Source: JACCTH01 sp050741915 | Lineage (GTDB): Bacteria; Actinomycetota; Acidimicrobiia; Spongiisociales; ZC4RG35 | Reading direction: 5' to 3' | Assembly (NCBI GenBank): GCA_050741915.1 | Contig: JBOGEX010000060.1 | Span: 1-9,449, forward strand | DNA length: 9,449 nt | Part shown: positions 6,525-9,449 of the stretch, piece after piece | How positions within the stretch are numbered: the stretch's first letter is position 1 | How the letters are laid out: the number at the start of each line of letters is the position of its first letter | Program-made: the position numbers and the translations under genes | Notes under the pieces: model-generated | Database searches by the model: none | Told to the model about the DNA's origin: nothing | The model's input: the letters and a program-made list of their open reading frames with translations, nothing else

Positions 6525-7472
6525 ATGCATGAGCCCGATTTTTTTATCGCGGCGGCCCCTCGGAGCGGAACGACCTCGCTTTTCAATTACCTTGCTCAAC
6601 ACCCTGAGATACAGATGAGCAGCCAGAAGGAGCCGGCTTTCTTTCACTTCACGTATCCGCGACCCGATTTTGAGGCGCTAGCTCGGATTCACGGTGAAGA
6701 GAGATTTGCTGAGTCGGTCTCACACTACGAGCAAACCCGCGCTCTGGCCGTTACCGACGGAGCCTCTTACCACGATCTGTGGACCGACGCAGCTGGAACG
6801 AGATTGCGCGGGGAAGCCACGCCGACCTACTTGTACGACGCCAATGCGCTCGAGAAACTGCGGGAGTCGCGTCCAAGAGCCAAACTCGTTCTCCTTCTGC
6901 GAAATCCGACCGATCGGGCTTACTCCCAGTATCTGCAATACCTTCGACACGGGTTCGAGTCGACCTACAGCTTCGAAGAGGCCCTGCAGCGAGAACCCGC
7001 TGATGTGGAGGACTTTTGGTGGGGAATGCGGCGATACTTGCGCATGGGTCTCTACGCCGATCACGTTGAAGGTTGTCTGAACGGGTTCGGAGCCGGGAGA
7101 GTGGGAGTCTTCCTATATGAGAACTTTGCGGCCGCGCCCGAGATGGTCGTCGGTGAGATCATCCGGTTCCTCGGCATCGACACGCCAAATCAGATCGAAA
7201 CCTCTTTGCGGCACAAGCAGGCGTTCGTCCCGGTTCCCGGCCTGGCGGTGCGGATAGCCCGTTCCGAGGGCAGACTGAAAGCGGTGGCTCGCTTACTTCT
7301 GCCGGATCCACTCCGAAATCGGTTACACCGGCGAATCATTTATCGTCGCCAGCTACAGCCTCCGCCGATACTGATCGAGACCAGGAAGCGACTCAACTCC
7401 TTCTTCGAGCCTGGCATCCGTCGGCTGGAGCTCCTGCTGGACCGGGATCTCTCGATCTGGAGACGCGGTTGA
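6525..7472 (+). CDS. PAPS-dependent sulfotransferase (Sulfotransfer_1 type), 315 aa
   Basis: It is expected to transfer sulfate from PAPS to a hydroxyl or amine, here most likely on a carbohydrate. The 5'-phosphosulfate loop is APRSGTTSLFNYL (11-23) at the very N-terminus. KEPAFF (35-40) follows, as in carbohydrate N- and O-sulfotransferases. The 3'-phosphate site is LLLRNPTDRAYSQY (123-136), with R126 and S134 in the expected places. GEATPTYLY (96-104) and YLRMGLYADH (171-180) also match this family. The length is normal for a cytoplasmic, single-domain enzyme, and there is no signal peptide or membrane segment. ATG 6525 starts right at the conserved fold; no Shine-Dalgarno is visible, but a promoter-like -10 lies 11 bases upstream. 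Its stop overlaps the next gene's start, so the two are co-expressed. The substrate cannot be read from the sequence. Confidence 0.9.
   Translation: MHEPDFFIAAAPRSGTTSLFNYLAQHPEIQMSSQKEPAFFHFTYPRPDFEALARIHGEERFAESVSHYEQTRALAVTDGASYHDLWTDAAGTRLRGEATPTYLYDANALEKLRESRPRAKLVLLLRNPTDRAYSQYLQYLRHGFESTYSFEEALQREPADVEDFWWGMRRYLRMGLYADHVEGCLNGFGAGRVGVFLYENFAAAPEMVVGEIIRFLGIDTPNQIETSLRHKQAFVPVPGLAVRIARSEGRLKAVARLLLPDPLRNRLHRRIIYRRQLQPPPILIETRKRLNSFFEPGIRRLELLLDRDLSIWRRG
7459..7462 (+). promoter_or_regulatory. Shine-Dalgarno for the second sulfotransferase
   Basis: GGAG lies six bases before TTG 7469 and decides the start in favour of this TTG over a GTG at 7514, which has no such site. Confidence 0.5.
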
Positions 7473-8464
7473 CTTCGAGCCGGCGAAAGCACTCGAACCT
7501 TCACAACGAAACGGTGACCGCCCCCGAGTTCTTAATTGTGGGAACCCCGCGATCGGGGACAACCCTCGTTCAGCGGCTGGCCTGTGAGCTTTCCGCAGTC
7601 GTCGTCCCTCCGGAAACCCACTTCTTCAGCGACTTCTACCCGCGGCTCAGACGGCGCCATTCCTTTCCACTCGATGAGGCAAGTCTCCGGCAGGCATTGG
7701 GGAGCTATCTCAAGATGAAGACGTCGTCGGGCCTGAAGCTCGAAGTCGATGATGTCGTCGCCACCCTGGATGGATGGTGTCGAAGCCCTTTGGATCTGTA
7801 CGGTGCCATCACTCTTCGCCTAGCCGGAGGCGCCGAGCTCGTCGGTGAGAAAACTCCCGATCACCTTCGGTGGTGGCAGCCACTGGCGACATCCCTTCCT
7901 CATTTGCGAATCGTGGCCGTGACGAGGGATCCCCGAGGAGTGGTGGCCTCGCGCATTCAGGCCGGGTGGGGAGCCCGAGTCCCCGAGCTTTTGGCCTGGC
8001 GGTGGCGGCTCGATCAGCAGGAACTGACTAGAGCCCGCACGACGCTCGGACCCGACAGGTATCTCCAAATCCGATACGAGGACGCCGCCACCCAGCCAAC
8101 GGCGACCAAGATGAGGTTGGCAAAATGGTTGGGCGTATCAGCTGGCGTCGACTCAGAGAAGACCGTCAGCCGCGATCAGTTGTTTCTCCCGTGGGAACAT
8201 TGGAAACAGCGGGCAACTGAGCCCGTGACGACCGATCGGATTAGGGCCTGGAACGAAATCCTCGATGGAAGATCGTCCGCCACAGTTCTCGCGATATGCA
8301 GGAACGAGATGATCGGCATCGGCTACTGGGGGCAGTCGGAACAGGAACAATATGACTCCGGTCCCCCAACCACCCTCGCCCTGGATCGGCGGATCAAGAT
8401 CGGCCGCATGCAGATCTCGCGCTGGCGTGAGGCCCGCTGGATCCGACGACAAGATTTGATCTGA
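7469..8464 (+). CDS. Sulfotransferase family protein (Sulfotransfer_3-like), 331 aa
   Basis: This is a second PAPS-dependent sulfotransferase, of a different subgroup from its neighbour. The phosphosulfate loop is FLIVGTPRSGTTLVQRL (21-37), followed by PPETHFFSDFY (47-57). GEKTPDHLRWW (126-136) is the conserved block before the 3'-phosphate site IVAVTRDPRGVVASRI (148-163), where R153 and S161 are the likely ligands. IRYEDAATQP (201-210) and the late PWEHWK (241-246) also fit the family. A basic tail (about 307-327) ends the protein. The start TTG 7469 overlaps the previous stop as TTGA (7469-7472) and has a Shine-Dalgarno. About 18 residues precede the conserved fold, so a GTG at 7514 is possible but less likely. 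Co-transcription with the first sulfotransferase suggests they act on the same glycan or glycolipid. The next gene converges 27 bp away. Confidence 0.88.
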   Translation: MTSSRRKHSNLHNETVTAPEFLIVGTPRSGTTLVQRLACELSAVVVPPETHFFSDFYPRLRRRHSFPLDEASLRQALGSYLKMKTSSGLKLEVDDVVATLDGWCRSPLDLYGAITLRLAGGAELVGEKTPDHLRWWQPLATSLPHLRIVAVTRDPRGVVASRIQAGWGARVPELLAWRWRLDQQELTRARTTLGPDRYLQIRYEDAATQPTATKMRLAKWLGVSAGVDSEKTVSRDQLFLPWEHWKQRATEPVTTDRIRAWNEILDGRSSATVLAICRNEMIGIGYWGQSEQEQYDSGPPTTLALDRRIKIGRMQISRWREARWIRRQDLI

Positions 8465-8491
8465 TGGTTCGTCTGCTTGCCCAGAACCTGC

Positions 8492-9238
8492 TCAACTCGT
8501 CCCGGTCGCCGGCCAATCGGAGGAGACCTTCTCCAGAAGTTCGCGATAAAGCTTCATGGCGGGCGTCGCCAACTGGTGCTGTTCCGCTTCAGGACGCAGC
8601 ATCGCTTCCTTGTTAGCAATTCTCGGATCCGGGATGTTGGGATTCGGCTTGTCGCTGGCGAGTCCGCCTTGATTGGCGAGCCGGATCCTCTCCATCTCCA
8701 TAAAAACTTGATCGGACTCGGGGAACTCATTCGAAAAAGACGTTCCGAATCGCCGATTGATCCTGTTGATGACACCAGACGGATCAGCGATCAGGTTGGC
8801 GAACGGCACAACGGGGACGAGGGGCAGGTGGCCATTGGTCGTCTCCCAGAACGAGATCCAACGGGTCAAGGTCGTGCCGATGAGAAACCGCTCCATCGCC
8901 GGGGCAGCTTTCGCGAGGGCTGAATCGACTGGGTTTCGCAAGAGGGTCACGATCGGTATCCGAAGCGAAATTGCGGTAAGAACCTGGGCTGGCACGTGGT
9001 GGTGATGGGCCAGCACGACCTCAGGATTCGCGATCGAAAACCCAGTCACGAAAAAGCTGTTGCCAGAACGAGGAGGGGCTTCGATACAGAGACCCGTCGA
9101 CGGGCTAACCAAAGTCGACCGGCCGCTCCCGAAACCCGCGATCAACCGGAACAACCTCGGGTGGCGGCCCACGGCCGTCAACGCCGAAAGGCGCATCTCC
9201 TGGACGGCGTTAATAGAGAACCGACTCGAATTGACCAC
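8492..9238 (-). CDS. Divergent sulfotransferase-like protein, 248 aa
   Basis: A phosphosulfate-loop-like motif, IEAPPRSGNSFFVTGF (52-67), is followed by HHHH (78-81) and VTLLRNPVDSALAKA (97-111), which resembles the 3'-phosphate site with R101 and a Ser at 106. The usual Thr-Thr after PRSG is replaced by Asn-Ser. The protein is shorter than most family members, and the region after 111 has no block I can match, although WISFWETT (127-134) sits where family proteins carry aromatic residues. GTG 9238 is the first start after an in-frame TGA at 9259-9257; an ATG at 9196 is an alternative that would still keep the loop. Neither has a well-placed Shine-Dalgarno. It is convergent with the two-gene sulfotransferase operon and so independently expressed. 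Sulfotransferase fold is likely; activity is less certain. Confidence 0.72.
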   Translation of the reverse strand: MVNSSRFSINAVQEMRLSALTAVGRHPRLFRLIAGFGSGRSTLVSPSTGLCIEAPPRSGNSFFVTGFSIANPEVVLAHHHHVPAQVLTAISLRIPIVTLLRNPVDSALAKAAPAMERFLIGTTLTRWISFWETTNGHLPLVPVVPFANLIADPSGVINRINRRFGTSFSNEFPESDQVFMEMERIRLANQGGLASDKPNPNIPDPRIANKEAMLRPEAEQHQLATPAMKLYRELLEKVSSDWPATGTS

Positions 9239-9247
9239 CTCTGGGGC

Positions 9248-9256
9248 AAAATAGCA
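9248..9256 (-). promoter_or_regulatory. Candidate extended -10 for the third sulfotransferase
   Basis: The minus strand reads TGC then TATTTT, an extended -10 form that matches TATAAT at four of six positions. It ends nine bases before GTG 9238, which would give an almost leaderless mRNA. No -35 is evident. Confidence 0.3.
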
Positions 9257-9373
9257 TCAGGCCTTCTCCGATTTCGAGATTCGAATCCGACGCCGCATGG
9301 ACAACGCGATCATCGGATGGCCGGCATTGGTAGTCAGGGGCGCAGTGCCCGCAATGCGGGTCTGTTTCCCCAT
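9257..9373 (-). CDS. Short frame of 38 codons after the intron-like hairpin
   Basis: ATG 9373 is preceded by an AAAGGGGA purine run on the minus strand, a usable ribosome binding site with short spacing. The product starts MGKQTRIAGTAPLTT and ends in an Arg/Lys-rich tail before TGA 9259-9257. It shows no reverse transcriptase or maturase motif. It may be the truncated start of a gene carried by the intron, or a chance frame. It ends 19 bp before the sulfotransferase start. Confidence 0.25.
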   Translation of the reverse strand: MGKQTRIAGTAPLTTNAGHPMIALSMRRRIRISKSEKA

Positions 9374-9449
9374 TCCCCTTTCAATCCGTGCGTGCCGTTT
9401 TCCGGCACACGGCTTACCGACGATCGTCTGGACATGGTTACGCCCCTCC
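9374..9449 (-). ncRNA. Group II intron-like RNA fragment (domain I type hairpin)
   Basis: On the minus strand, GCCGTGTGCCGGAAAACGGC followed by ACGCACGG folds into a bulged hairpin. Six base pairs (plus positions 9392-9397 with 9403-9408) close a GAAAA-type loop, a two-base bulge (9390-9391) interrupts, and four pairs follow (9386-9389 with 9409-9412). This matches the well-known conserved hairpin upstream of the reverse transcriptase gene in bacterial group II introns, with purine-rich sequence after it. The rest of domain I would lie beyond 9449. No catalytic domain V or RT gene is seen downstream before the sulfotransferase, so the element is probably truncated. Confidence 0.5.

Overview
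The window is GC-rich, with frequent GTG/TTG starts and several starts that lack a Shine-Dalgarno sequence. This suggests a high-GC actinobacterium, perhaps an environmental acidimicrobial-type lineage. That assignment is inference from composition and protein style; no marker gene is present. I see no tRNA, rRNA or CRISPR array.

Layout. (1) Positions 1-1439 (+) hold the 3' end of a large modular extracellular protein. It has a LamG-like jelly-roll tail, a PKD-like segment and a second LamG-like module; the tail is duplicated 1257 bp apart. (2) Positions 1446-3595 (-) hold a two-gene operon joined by an ATGA overlap: a nucleotidyltransferase-fold protein whose C-terminal half looks like a kinase domain with a ruined P-loop, then a GT4-type glycosyltransferase. 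(3) Divergent to it, 3652-5091 (+) encodes a 12-helix flippase-like membrane protein. (4) Positions 5092-6524 are a decay zone: minus-strand scraps of membrane-protein genes and a broken IS21-type transposase fragment that keeps one IS end with two subterminal repeats (up to 6233), then about 290 bp I cannot assign. (5) Positions 6525-8464 (+) hold two overlapping sulfotransferase genes, and 8492-9238 (-) holds a third, convergent, divergent sulfotransferase. (6) Positions 9257-9449 (-) carry a hairpin resembling a group II intron domain I element, followed by a 38-codon reading frame.

How it fits together. The glycosyltransferase, flippase-like protein, nucleotidyltransferase-like protein and three sulfotransferases read as one edge of a surface or exported polysaccharide locus whose product is probably sulfated. 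The IS and intron remnants point to a locus that has been repeatedly invaded and rearranged. No PAPS synthesis gene, polymerase or initiating transferase is inside the window, so the product cannot be named. The most unusual single item is the NTase plus degenerate kinase protein; the most unusual arrangement is three unlike sulfotransferases within 2.7 kb.
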